Of a stretch of DNA of 59,309 nt, positions 35,516 through 43,827 are shown one piece after another (the first letter of the stretch is position 1; each line of letters opens with the position of its first letter). The notes beneath the pieces were generated by a model. It was not told the DNA's origin. It ran no database searches and was given only the letters and a program-made list of their open reading frames with translations. This stretch comes from Pseudomonas fluorescens. Lineage in GTDB: Bacteria; Pseudomonadota; Gammaproteobacteria; Pseudomonadales; Pseudomonadaceae. The position numbers and the translations under genes were made by a program. The stretch is from positions 1 through 59,309 of the forward strand of contig NZ_JAGGOF010000035.1 in assembly GCF_018614775.1 (NCBI RefSeq), written 5' to 3'.

Positions 35516-35898
35516 ACGTCCTCCGCGCCCTGGCCCTGGCCGCAGTCATTGCGCTGGTCGGCGCGCTTCTCATAGGCATCCAGCAATACCGAGTCATGGC
35601 CCTCCAGGCCTCTGTCACCTTCGAGCAAGGGGAGAAGCAAAAAGCCGTCCAGGCCAATGCTGAGAGCCAAGCCACCATCACCACCCTGCAAGCCGAAGCA
35701 AAGCGCAACGCTGCGTACACCGCAGACCTTGCCGCACGCATCAAGGCAAGCGAGCAAAAAGCCAAAAAGGCGAGGAAAGACTTTGAAGACCTCAAGCGCA
35801 ACAGCAAACCTGTTCGTGATTGGGCTGATCAGCCTTTGCCTGACGGCCTGCGCGGCAAAGCCCCAGGTAGTGACAAAGACAAACGCGGTGCGAATTGA
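35512..35898 (+). CDS. Rz: Rz-like inner-membrane spanin
   Basis: 128 aa from GTG 35512. One N-terminal membrane anchor (LALAAVIALVGALLIGI) is followed by a coiled coil (QANAESQATITTLQAEAKRN) and the Pro-rich end (DWADQPLPDGLRG) typical of Rz. With Rz1, it fuses inner and outer membranes in the last step of lysis. It overlaps the endolysin stop by 4 bp. Confidence 0.9.
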   Translation: MNVLRALALAAVIALVGALLIGIQQYRVMALQASVTFEQGEKQKAVQANAESQATITTLQAEAKRNAAYTADLAARIKASEQKAKKARKDFEDLKRNSKPVRDWADQPLPDGLRGKAPGSDKDKRGAN

Positions 35899-36055
35899 CT
35901 CGCCCGAACTGGTTCCGTGTGAACGAGTGAGCGAAGAGGATGAAGACCTACGCAGCAATGGCGATGTCTGGAATCTCAAGAATAGAGCCATCAACCTGCT
36001 GGACACCTGCGCCGATCAAGTGGACGCATCCATTCAGCGCAGCAAGAGCAAATAG
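35783..36055 (+). CDS. Rz1: Rz1-like outer-membrane lipoprotein spanin, overlapping Rz
   Basis: 90 aa from a TTG at 35783 (site GAGGA). Lipobox LTAC: signal segment LFVIGLISLCLTAC, acylated Cys, then a Pro/charged mature part. It starts inside Rz in another frame and runs 157 bp beyond it: the usual overlapping Rz/Rz1 design. The open frame extends to 35657, but that would put 40 residues before the signal peptide. Confidence 0.85.
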   Translation: MKTSSATANLFVIGLISLCLTACAAKPQVVTKTNAVRIDSPELVPCERVSEEDEDLRSNGDVWNLKNRAINLLDTCADQVDASIQRSKSK

Positions 36056-36064
36056 GGGAATTAC

Positions 36065-36286
36065 ATGCCTATCTTCAAAGTCCGCACCTACGAAGAGAAC
36101 GTTACCGTCGAAGCTGATTCGATCGAGTACTGCACTGACGGCATTCGCCTGATGTTCACCACTGGCGACAGGATCACCGCAGGGTTCTCCCGTTATCTGT
36201 GGGTGCGAGAGGTGAAGGCCGAGTCGACCGCTGAGCCAGAGGCGCCCGTTGCTGAAGAGCCAGCCGTGCCCGAGCAGGCAGAGTAA
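36065..36286 (+). CDS. Hypothetical phage protein
   Basis: 73 aa. Beta-rich N-terminal part (FKVRTYEENVTVEADSIEY) and an acidic Pro/Ala/Glu tail. No family recognised. 2 bp before terS. Confidence 0.65.
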   Translation: MPIFKVRTYEENVTVEADSIEYCTDGIRLMFTTGDRITAGFSRYLWVREVKAESTAEPEAPVAEEPAVPEQAE

Positions 36287-36288
36287 CC

Positions 36289-36825
36289 ATGGCTGAGCTG
36301 ACCGGTAAGCGTGCTCGCTTCGTGGATGAGTACCTTATCGACCTGAATGGCACTCAGGCCGCCATACGGGCTGGATACAGCGAAAAGACAGCCAACGAGC
36401 AAGCAAGCAGACTGTTAACCAATGTTAGCGTCCAGGCGCAGCTACAGAAGCGCATGCAGGACCGTCAGCAGCGTACCGAGATCAACGCCGATTACGTGCT
36501 GAAGCGCCTGGTTGAGATCGATCAGTTGGATGTGGCCGATATCCTTCGCGATGACATGTCCTTCAAGCCGCTGACTGAATGGCCCAAGGCCTGGCGCCAA
36601 TACCTCGTCGGCTTTGACATCGCTGAAATGTTCGAAGGCTCGGGCGATGACCGCTCAATGGTCGGCCTGATGAAAAAGATCAAGTGGCCGGACAAGATCA
36701 AGAACCTTGAACTGCTCGGCAAGCACGTGAATGTGAACGCCTTCCGCGACCAGGTGAGCGTTGATGTCAACGTCTCGCTCTCTGAACGGATGGCAAAAGC
36801 CCGTGAACGCGCCAGCAAAGATTGA
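36289..36825 (+). CDS. terS: Terminase small subunit
   Basis: 178 aa Terminase_2-type protein: LTGKRARFVDEYLIDLNGTQAAIRAGYSEKTANEQASRLL holds the HTH that binds the packaging site; the C-terminal part is helical and oligomerises. Its end overlaps terL by 23 bp in another frame. Confidence 0.93.
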   Translation: MAELTGKRARFVDEYLIDLNGTQAAIRAGYSEKTANEQASRLLTNVSVQAQLQKRMQDRQQRTEINADYVLKRLVEIDQLDVADILRDDMSFKPLTEWPKAWRQYLVGFDIAEMFEGSGDDRSMVGLMKKIKWPDKIKNLELLGKHVNVNAFRDQVSVDVNVSLSERMAKARERASKD

Positions 36826-38308
36826 CCTCGAGCAGCAACTGGTCGAGGACGTCCTTTCGTTTGCTGACGATCCGCTGGGTTATGTCTGGTATGCGTTCCC
36901 CTGGGGCGAGCCGGGCACTGAACTGGCAAACAAGACCGGTCCCAGGCAGTGGCAGATCGATGTCCTTGACTCGATTGGTCAGAAGATCCGCGCCGGTGCC
37001 AGGGATTTGGGCGATGTCATCCATGAGGCGGTTGCCAGCGGCCACGGTATCGGTAAGTCGGCGCTGGTGTCATGGATCATCAAGTGGGCGCTGGACACGG
37101 CCATGGACACCCGAGGCGTGGTCACGGCGAACACCGAAACGCAGCTCAGGACCAAGACCTGGCCCGAGGTGGCGAAGTGGAACCGGCTTTCCATCACTGC
37201 CCACTGGTTCCGCCTGACAGCTACAGCGCTGATCAGCACCGACCCAGAGCACGAAAAGAACTGGCGCATCGACGCCGTGCCGTGGTCGGAGAGCAACACC
37301 GAGGCATTCGCCGGCCTGCACAACGAAGGCAAGCGCCTGCTGCTGATCTTTGACGAGGCCTCAGCCATCGCTGACCTGGTGTGGGAGGTGGCAGAAGGCG
37401 CACTGACGGACGAGAACACCGAAATTATCTGGGCAGCGTTCGGCAACCCGACCAAGAACACCGGCCGGTTCCGCGAATGCTTCACCCGCTACAAGCACCG
37501 CTGGAGCCACCGGCAAGTCGATAGCCGCACGGTGGACGGCACCAACAAAACGCAAATCGCCAAATGGCAGGCGGACTACGGGGAAGACAGTGACTTCTTC
37601 CGTATCCGTGTGCGCGGCATGTTCCCGAGGGCTTCTGAATTGCAACTGATCCCGACCGACTGGGTGGCAGCGGCGATGAAGCGCGAGCCTGTCTATGGCA
37701 TGGACGACGCCATGGTCTGCGGCATCGACATCGCCCGGGGCGGCGCCGACAGCAACGTGATTGTGTTCCGCCGTGGGCTTGACGCTCGGTCGATCAAGGC
37801 CATGAGCATCCCAGGCAGTGAGACACGCGACACCACGCTGTTCATCGCCAAGGTCTGCACTGTCGTACAGGAGCACAGGCCCGACGCCGTGTTCGTTGAC
37901 TCGACCGGTGTTGGCGGGCCGGTCGCCGACCAGCTGCGCCGCCTGATGCCCGGGATCGTCATCCTTGATGTGAACTTCGCCAGTGCGGCACCAGACCGGC
38001 ACTACGCCAACATGCGCACTTACATGTGGTGGAAGTTGCGCGAGGCCCTGCGCGCTGGTCTGGCGATCGAGGAAACGACGGAGCTTGAGTCGGAACTGAC
38101 CTCGCCCATGTACGGGCACAACGGCAGCGATCAGATCGCCCTGGAAAAGAAGGACGCCATCAAGAAGCGCCTGGGCCTGTCGCCGGACTACGCCGACGCC
38201 CTGGCCCTGACCTACGCAATGCCCGTGATGAAGAGCCAGTACACCGGCAGCGGTGGCGGCCCCAACAGTGAACTGGAATCCGAATACGACCCCTATGCGG
38301 AGGCATAA
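36803..38308 (+). CDS. terL: Terminase large subunit
   Basis: 501 aa from GTG 36803 (no good ATG nearby). ATPase: Walker A GHGIGKS (80-86), Walker B LLIFDEAS (180-187). Nuclease: first acidic residue in CGIDIARGG (Asp309), second in VFVDSTGVGG (Asp366), later acidic residues in DYADALALT. It packages DNA through the portal. It overlaps terS and is 2 bp from the next gene. Confidence 0.94.
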   Translation: MNAPAKIDLEQQLVEDVLSFADDPLGYVWYAFPWGEPGTELANKTGPRQWQIDVLDSIGQKIRAGARDLGDVIHEAVASGHGIGKSALVSWIIKWALDTAMDTRGVVTANTETQLRTKTWPEVAKWNRLSITAHWFRLTATALISTDPEHEKNWRIDAVPWSESNTEAFAGLHNEGKRLLLIFDEASAIADLVWEVAEGALTDENTEIIWAAFGNPTKNTGRFRECFTRYKHRWSHRQVDSRTVDGTNKTQIAKWQADYGEDSDFFRIRVRGMFPRASELQLIPTDWVAAAMKREPVYGMDDAMVCGIDIARGGADSNVIVFRRGLDARSIKAMSIPGSETRDTTLFIAKVCTVVQEHRPDAVFVDSTGVGGPVADQLRRLMPGIVILDVNFASAAPDRHYANMRTYMWWKLREALRAGLAIEETTELESELTSPMYGHNGSDQIALEKKDAIKKRLGLSPDYADALALTYAMPVMKSQYTGSGGGPNSELESEYDPYAEA

Positions 38309-38310
38309 AC

Positions 38311-38658
38311 ATGTGCGGCAAGAGCATTAAAAAACTGGTGAACAAAGCCGTTGACCTGGACCCGCTGCGCGGCGGCGACGTCATCCTGGAAGGCCTGGGC
38401 TTGCCCAACCTGATGGGCGAAAACACCGGCATGTTCAACAAGGCTGAGCGCGAGAAGGCAGCAGCTGAGGCGATGACGGGGTCCAGCATGGCCAGCACCA
38501 CCGCGCCGACCACCAGTAGCGACTCCGTCCAGGCCGCCGTTGATGCCGAGCGCCGCCGCCGTCTGGCTCAGTCCGGGCAGAACGGCACCATCCTGACCGG
38601 TGCATCCGGCCTGCTTGGCGGTGCCAACACCAACCAGAAAACGTTGCTGGGGGTGTAA
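38311..38658 (+). CDS. Hypothetical phage protein before portal
   Basis: 115 aa, Ala/Thr/Ser-rich centre (ASTTAPTTSSD), start MCGKSIKKLVNKAVDLDPL. A small protein at this place occurs in BPP-1-type phages; its role is unknown. The C-terminal GTILTGASGLLGGANTNQKTLLG looks like the conserved tail of that family. Confidence 0.7.
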   Translation: MCGKSIKKLVNKAVDLDPLRGGDVILEGLGLPNLMGENTGMFNKAEREKAAAEAMTGSSMASTTAPTTSSDSVQAAVDAERRRRLAQSGQNGTILTGASGLLGGANTNQKTLLGV

Positions 38659-38659
38659 G

Positions 38660-40357
38660 TTGGCTGACTCCCTGCGCGAACGCCTCGAACAGCGGTACAA
38701 ACGGCTGAAGGAAGAGCGCGATACAAACTGGCTGACTGAGTGGAAAGAGCTCGGTGACTTCATCAGTCCGCGGTCTGGCCGGTGGAATAACGAGGACACC
38801 AACAGCGGCAAGCGCAGGGACCGCAAGATCATCAACCCGCGAGCAACCTTTGCATCCCGCACCTTGGGTGCTGGCATGCACACCGGCATGACCAACCCTG
38901 CGTCACCCTGGGTCAAGTTCGGCACACCAGATCCGTCGCTGATGGACTTCGCGCCAGTAAAGGAGTGGCTGTTCGCAGCTGAGACGGCCATGCGCGAAGT
39001 GATGGCTCGGTCGAACATCTACAGCGTCCTTCCCAACCGGTACGCGGAAGAGGGCGTATTTGGCACGGCGCCAATGGTGATGCAGCCGGACGATCAGGAC
39101 CTGCTGCGCGCCTACCCGCTGGCCGTTGGTAGCTACATGCTCGCCAATAACAGCCGGAACCAGGTGGACACGCTCTATCGCGACTTCCGCATGACTGCTC
39201 GCCAGATGGAGCAGCAGTTCGGCAGGGACAAGATGAGCCCCACCGCCAAGGGGTTCCTCGATAAAAGCCCAGAAACCTGGGTAGACATCTGTCATGCGAT
39301 CGAGCCCAACGAGGGCCGCGACGCCAAGATGATGGATAACGAAAACATGCCCTTCCGCTCTGTGTATTGGGAGAAGGGCAGCGACAAGGACACGATCCTG
39401 CGCAAATCCGGCTTCAAGGCGTTCCCGGTCATGGCGCCGCGCTGGGATGTGCTGGGCGAGGATGTCTATGGCACAGGCCCTGGCTCGATGTGCATCGGCT
39501 CCACCAAGGCGGTGCAGTTGATGGAAATGCGCAAGGCTGAACTGCTTGAGAAAGGTGTCAGGCCGCCAATGGGCGCCCCGGCCAGCCTCAAGGGGCAGCG
39601 CGCTTCGATCCTGCCGGGCAGCATTACCTACCTCAACGACATGCAGAACGGTGCCAAGTTCGCGCCGCTCTATGACGTGCAGCCGGCATGGTTGGGCCAA
39701 CTGCGCGGCGAGATCCAGGCCGACAGCGAAATCATCGACACGGCGTTTTTCGTCGATCTGTTCCTGATGATCAGTCAGATGGACAGCGTGCGCACGGCCT
39801 ACGAGATCGCTACCCGCAAGGAAGAGAAGCTGCTGATGCTGGGGCCGGTGCTCGAGCGCCAGACAGATGACCTGCTCGACCCGCTGGTGGACATGTACTT
39901 CAACCAGATGCTGGAGCAGTCAGTCCCGCGCTGGATGGGCCTGCTACCTGGCGCGCCGCTGCTGCCACCGCCACCCAAGGAGCTGGCCGGCCTGGACTTG
40001 CGCGTCGAGTTCACCAGCATCCTGGCCCAGGCACAGAAGGCGATCGGCGTGTCCAGCATCGAGCGCGCCATCGGGTTCGCCGGTCAGGTTGCCACCACCA
40101 CGCAAAGCCTGTCGCCGCTCGACCTGCTCGACGCCGACGAGGCTATGCGGCAGTACTTCGAACTGATCGGCGTGCCGCCAACACTGGTCCGCGCTGACGA
40201 CATGGTCGCGCAAATCAGGGATCAGCGTTCCCAGGCCCAGCAGGCCGAGCAGATGCAGCAGGAGCTTGGCAGCGTTATCCAGGGGGCACAGATGCTCAGC
40301 GAGACGGACACGTCAGGCAATAACGCCCTGACTCAACTGGCCGGGGCTGTGCGATGA
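38660..40357 (+). CDS. Portal protein (head-to-tail connector)
   Basis: 565 aa, family of podoviral head-to-tail connecting proteins (DWKELGDFISPRSGRW-like N-terminus, then NPRATFASRTLGAGMHTGMTNPASPW). The start codon is TTG 38660, just after the previous stop and a GGGGTG site; no in-frame ATG fits. The C-terminal part is Gln-rich helical (AQQAEQMQQELG). It forms the DNA-passage ring. Confidence 0.92.
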   Translation: MADSLRERLEQRYKRLKEERDTNWLTEWKELGDFISPRSGRWNNEDTNSGKRRDRKIINPRATFASRTLGAGMHTGMTNPASPWVKFGTPDPSLMDFAPVKEWLFAAETAMREVMARSNIYSVLPNRYAEEGVFGTAPMVMQPDDQDLLRAYPLAVGSYMLANNSRNQVDTLYRDFRMTARQMEQQFGRDKMSPTAKGFLDKSPETWVDICHAIEPNEGRDAKMMDNENMPFRSVYWEKGSDKDTILRKSGFKAFPVMAPRWDVLGEDVYGTGPGSMCIGSTKAVQLMEMRKAELLEKGVRPPMGAPASLKGQRASILPGSITYLNDMQNGAKFAPLYDVQPAWLGQLRGEIQADSEIIDTAFFVDLFLMISQMDSVRTAYEIATRKEEKLLMLGPVLERQTDDLLDPLVDMYFNQMLEQSVPRWMGLLPGAPLLPPPPKELAGLDLRVEFTSILAQAQKAIGVSSIERAIGFAGQVATTTQSLSPLDLLDADEAMRQYFELIGVPPTLVRADDMVAQIRDQRSQAQQAEQMQQELGSVIQGAQMLSETDTSGNNALTQLAGAVR

Positions 40358-40674
40358 GCGACGGAATTGAAGCGCTGGACGAACTGCGCCAGGCGGTAGA
40401 GCAGGCAGAGCGTTCTGAGCGCCTGAAGCAGGCCGCCGACTTCCGCTGGCTGATGAATGATGAGCGTGGGCGCCGGTTCATGTGGCGCCTTATGGGGCAC
40501 TGCAAGGTGTTCGAACCCTCATTCAACCCCCACGGCGGGATCATGAACTTCAACGAAGGCCAACGAAATGTTGGCCTTTTTCTTTTGGGCGAAGTGAATC
40601 AGCTGTGTCCGGCGCTATTCCCGGTCATGGCTGCTGAGAACGCCCCCAAGCCTGTAGAGGATGAAATCAATTGA
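40354..40674 (+). CDS. Bbp19-like phage protein
   Basis: 106 aa. FRWLMNDERGRRFMWRLMGHCKVFEPSF and FNEGQRNVGLFLL are conserved in Bbp19 proteins of BPP-1-like phages. Function unknown. The gene contains a terminator-like hairpin (40556-40586), and its coding sequence is not disrupted by it. Confidence 0.85.
   Translation: MSDGIEALDELRQAVEQAERSERLKQAADFRWLMNDERGRRFMWRLMGHCKVFEPSFNPHGGIMNFNEGQRNVGLFLLGEVNQLCPALFPVMAAENAPKPVEDEIN
40556..40586 (+). terminator. Terminator-like hairpin inside the Bbp19 gene
   Basis: Perfect 9-bp stem AAGGCCAAC/GTTGGCCTT with loop GAAAT and a T-rich tail TTTTCTTTT, fully inside coding sequence. Confidence 0.55.
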
Positions 40675-41384
40675 ATCGCCTGATGATGAAACTGATGGGC
40701 CACATCTTGATGAACGAGGCTCCAGCCGACGGCGCTGCGTCGGGCGGCTCTGCGCCAGCTCCAGCAGCCGCGCCGGCCACGGCCGCAGCGCCTGCAACCG
40801 ATTCCACGATGTTAACCCCTCCAGCAGTACCGGCGGCCACCGACCCTAAACCCGAAGGTGGCCCGGCAAAGCAAGAGGATCCCGCGAAAACCGACGACGG
40901 CAAACCAAAGGATCAGCCGCAAGGCGCGCCCGAGGCTTACGCCAATTTCAAGCTGCCTGAAGGCATGGAGCTGGATTCCGAGGTGCTGGGCGAGTTCACA
41001 GCCTTCGCCAAGGAACTCAACCTGCCCCAGGACAAGGCCCAAAAGATCGTTGATTTCCAAGCGAAATTGTCGGCCAAGCAGGCTGATGAATACCAGGCAG
41101 CAGCACTCAAGCAGGGCCAGGAGTGGGCCAGTCAGGTCAAGAACGATCCAGAGCTCGGCGGCGACAACTACGAGAAAAGCGTAGCCAGCGCCGTGAAGGT
41201 CATTCAGTCGTTCGGCGATGACGGCCTGCGGGACCTGTTGAACAACACCGGCCTGGGCAACCACCCGGCGCTGTTCAAGTTTTGCCACCGCGTAAGCCAA
41301 GCCATGTCGGAAGACAAATTTGTCATGCCCGGCAGCCAAACCGCTGCACCCAAAGAAATGAGCATCATCGACGCCTTCAAGTAA
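40671..41384 (+). CDS. Scaffold-like head morphogenesis protein
   Basis: 237 aa from TTG 40671 (ATG 40683 or 40710 also possible). An Ala/Pro-rich N-terminal half is followed by a helical, charged part (LGEFTAFAKELNLPQDKAQKIVDFQAKLSAKQ) typical of phage scaffold proteins encoded just before the major capsid gene. No protease motif seen. Confidence 0.75.
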   Translation: MNRLMMKLMGHILMNEAPADGAASGGSAPAPAAAPATAAAPATDSTMLTPPAVPAATDPKPEGGPAKQEDPAKTDDGKPKDQPQGAPEAYANFKLPEGMELDSEVLGEFTAFAKELNLPQDKAQKIVDFQAKLSAKQADEYQAAALKQGQEWASQVKNDPELGGDNYEKSVASAVKVIQSFGDDGLRDLLNNTGLGNHPALFKFCHRVSQAMSEDKFVMPGSQTAAPKEMSIIDAFK

Positions 41385-41413
41385 GGCCCTGAAACCACGT
41401 AGGAGATACACCG

Positions 41414-42409
41414 ATGGGCATTCTCACTTCCACCATGCCTACCTTGCTGGACAAGTTCAGCCGGGAAGACAGCCAGAAAAAGATCATGAAGATCGTCGAG
41501 CTGATGGCGAAGCGCAACGACATCCTCATGGACGCCGAGTACCAGGAGTGCAACGACGGCTCCAAGCACAAGACCACCATGCGTTCGGGCATCCCTGAGC
41601 CAGCATGGCGCCTGTTCAACAAGGGCGTGCAGCCAAGCAAGTCGACAACCGTGCCCGTGCTGGACACCACTGGCATGATGGAAGACTACGGCAAGGTCGA
41701 CAAAGCGCTGGCCGACCTGAGCGGTAACGCCGACGCTTTCCGCGTTTCCGAGAACATCGCGAAGCTGCAGGGCTTCAACAACAAGGCGTCGCGCTACATG
41801 TTCTACGGCAACACCGCTTCAGAGCCTGAAGCATTCCTGGGCCTGTCGCCGCGCTACAACGACAAGTCGGCCGAGTCGGGCGCCAATATCATCGACGCGG
41901 GCGGTACCGGCTCCACCAACACCTCGATCTGGTTCGTAACCTGGGGCGAAATGACCACCCACCTGCTGTATCCGAAGGGCAGCGTGGCCGGCTTCCAGCA
42001 CAAGAACTTGGGCGAGGACACCGTCACCGACGGCAACGGCGGCGAGTTCCAGGCGTACCGCGACCACTTCAAGTGGGATATCGGCATGTCGGTACGCGAC
42101 TGGCGCGCAAACGCCCGCATCGCCAACATCGATGTCACCACGCTGACCCGCGATGGCGCGACCGGCGCGAACATCATCGACCTGATGATCGACGCGATGT
42201 ACCGACTGGACAACCCGGACCAGGGCGAGGGTCGGACTGTCATCTACGCCAACCGCACCATTCAGTCCTGGCTGCACAAGCAGGCCATGAACTCGAAGAA
42301 CGTCAACCTCACCATCGGTGAATACGGCGGCAAGAAGATCCCCGAGTTCCTGGGCATCCCAATCAAGCGTGTTGACGCGCTTCTCAACACTGAAGCCCGC
42401 GTAGTCTAA
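41414..42409 (+). CDS. Major capsid protein (BPP-1 type)
   Basis: 331 aa. Resembles the Bordetella BPP-1 Bbp17 capsid protein (MPTLLDKFSREDSQKKIMKIVELMAKRNDIL at the start, HKTTMRSGIPEPAWRLFNKGV). HK97-type fold with a circular permutation is reported for BPP-1. A GGAGATA site precedes the ATG. The most abundant virion protein. Confidence 0.9.
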   Translation: MGILTSTMPTLLDKFSREDSQKKIMKIVELMAKRNDILMDAEYQECNDGSKHKTTMRSGIPEPAWRLFNKGVQPSKSTTVPVLDTTGMMEDYGKVDKALADLSGNADAFRVSENIAKLQGFNNKASRYMFYGNTASEPEAFLGLSPRYNDKSAESGANIIDAGGTGSTNTSIWFVTWGEMTTHLLYPKGSVAGFQHKNLGEDTVTDGNGGEFQAYRDHFKWDIGMSVRDWRANARIANIDVTTLTRDGATGANIIDLMIDAMYRLDNPDQGEGRTVIYANRTIQSWLHKQAMNSKNVNLTIGEYGGKKIPEFLGIPIKRVDALLNTEARVV

Positions 42410-42446
42410 GGACCGCGCGGTTTTCCCCAATTCTGGAGAAACCATC

Positions 42447-42839
42447 ATGCTTTTTGACGCAAAGCTGCTCATGTCGAGCGCCCAGGCAATCACTGCTACG
42501 GCCGCTTCGACCGACATCATCGACCGCGGCGACACCAAGGACGTGGGCCGCGCCGGTGACATCCCCTTGCTGATTCAGGTCGTTGAGGCATTCAACACTC
42601 TGACCAGCCTTACCATCGACCTGCAAACTGATGACAACTCGGCCTTCAGCACTCCTCGATCCCTGTACCAGGTCGTGGTTCCACTGGCTGACCTGAAGCT
42701 GGGCTACCAGACCCCTGTCATCACCTTGCCGCAGAAAACCGAGCGTTATCTGCGCATCAACTACACCGTGACCGGCGCCGCGCCCACCCTGGGCAAGGTA
42801 ACCGCCGGCGTGGTCGCTGGAGTACAGACCAATGTCTAA
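42447..42839 (+). CDS. Bbp16-like capsid cement protein
   Basis: 130 aa, beta-rich (FNTLTSLTIDLQTDDNSAF, TPVITLPQKTERYLRINYTV), like the Bbp16 cement/decoration protein of BPP-1. It comes directly after the major capsid gene. Confidence 0.85.
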   Translation: MLFDAKLLMSSAQAITATAASTDIIDRGDTKDVGRAGDIPLLIQVVEAFNTLTSLTIDLQTDDNSAFSTPRSLYQVVVPLADLKLGYQTPVITLPQKTERYLRINYTVTGAAPTLGKVTAGVVAGVQTNV

Positions 42840-43167
42840 GCGCTACGAAGTACTGGAGAGGTCGTTTATCAATGGCCGTCTCTATGAGCCCGGCGAGACT
42901 GTTGTGTTGGAAATCGACAGTCCTGGCGGAAACCTGAAGCCAGCGACCGGGAAGGCCGTCGCGGCCCCTGTGTCGAGCAGCAATGATGCTGCCTTCATTG
43001 CAGTGCGAGGCGCCGCAGGCAAGTTTGTCATCAAGGATGCTGAAGGCAATCGTGTTGGTGCTTTCGCTGGCACCAAGGCCGAAGCCGAAGCTGAGGCTGA
43101 ACGCTTGATCAGTGGCGGTGACATCGCCCCGGCCAAGGAAGCGCAGGACGACCTGCCAGACGCTTGA
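42832..43167 (+). CDS. Hypothetical head-associated protein
   Basis: 111 aa. N-terminal SH3-like strand pattern (YEVLERSFINGRLYEPGETV), and a Glu/Ala-rich helix near the end. It overlaps the cement gene by 8 bp. Function unknown. Confidence 0.65.
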   Translation: MSKRYEVLERSFINGRLYEPGETVVLEIDSPGGNLKPATGKAVAAPVSSSNDAAFIAVRGAAGKFVIKDAEGNRVGAFAGTKAEAEAEAERLISGGDIAPAKEAQDDLPDA

Positions 43168-43187
43168 CGGTCCACCGCAACAAACCT

Positions 43188-43212
43188 AGGGCCCTTCGGG
43201 GCCCTTTCTCAT
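43188..43212 (+). terminator. UUCG-loop hairpin in the head operon
   Basis: Stem AGGGCCC/GGGCCCT around a TTCG tetraloop, then TTCTC; a weak T tract, so partial termination or mRNA stabilisation. Confidence 0.6.
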
Positions 43213-43227
43213 TTCTGGGGTTCCCGA

Positions 43228-43827
43228 ATGCCAAGCGATATCGAGATCTGCAACATGGCGCTCTCGCGGGTTGCACAAACTCAGTCGATCAACTCGTTTA
43301 CCGAGAAGAGCAAGGCGGCCGAATTATGCAGCGTGTACTTCAAGCCGCTGCGTGAACTGGTGCTGGCTGACTTCCCGTGGCCGTTTGCCGAGTCGATCGT
43401 GAGTCTTGCCGACATCGGCACCCCTGCGCCTGGCTGGGCTTATCGCTACCGATACCCGGCCGACTGCCTGAAGCTGCGAGAGATCATCATCCCTGATCAG
43501 CGCCGGCCGCTGACAAGCGACCAGCAAATCCCCTACAAGATCGGCTACGACGCCGGCGGCCGCGTGATCCACACGGACCAGGCCGAGGCCGGCGCCAGGT
43601 TCACCTTCCGCGTGGAAGATCCCACGTTCTTCGATCCGCTGTTCACCGAGGCCCTGGCCTGGCGCTTGGGGCAAGAGCTGGCCTTGCCGCTGAGTTCGAA
43701 GCCCGACCTACAGCAGTACTGCCAGCAGCAATACGAAATGGCGAAGACCAGGGCCCAGGCCTCTGCCTTCGAGGAATCCCAGGACGATCCTGAGCCGGAA
43801 TCCGAGTTCGTGTCGGTGCGCTCATGA
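43228..43827 (+). CDS. Tail tubular protein A-like (gp11 analogue)
   Basis: 199 aa. SDIEICNMALSRVAQTQSINSFTEKSKAAELCSVYFKPLRELVLADFPWPFA-like opening, followed by YRYPADCLKLREI, is the podoviral adaptor (T7 gp11-like) signature. It joins portal and nozzle. It overlaps the nozzle gene by 4 bp. Confidence 0.88.
   Translation: MPSDIEICNMALSRVAQTQSINSFTEKSKAAELCSVYFKPLRELVLADFPWPFAESIVSLADIGTPAPGWAYRYRYPADCLKLREIIIPDQRRPLTSDQQIPYKIGYDAGGRVIHTDQAEAGARFTFRVEDPTFFDPLFTEALAWRLGQELALPLSSKPDLQQYCQQQYEMAKTRAQASAFEESQDDPEPESEFVSVRS

Noticed and set aside
35657..35782. Longer N-terminus for Rz1
   Set aside because: It would place a basic 40-residue segment before the lipoprotein signal; TTG 35783 with a GAGGA site gives a normal signal peptide.
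34192..36064. T7-type RNA polymerase-driven phage
   Set aside because: No single-subunit RNA polymerase gene exists in the window; late control fits a Q-type antiterminator.
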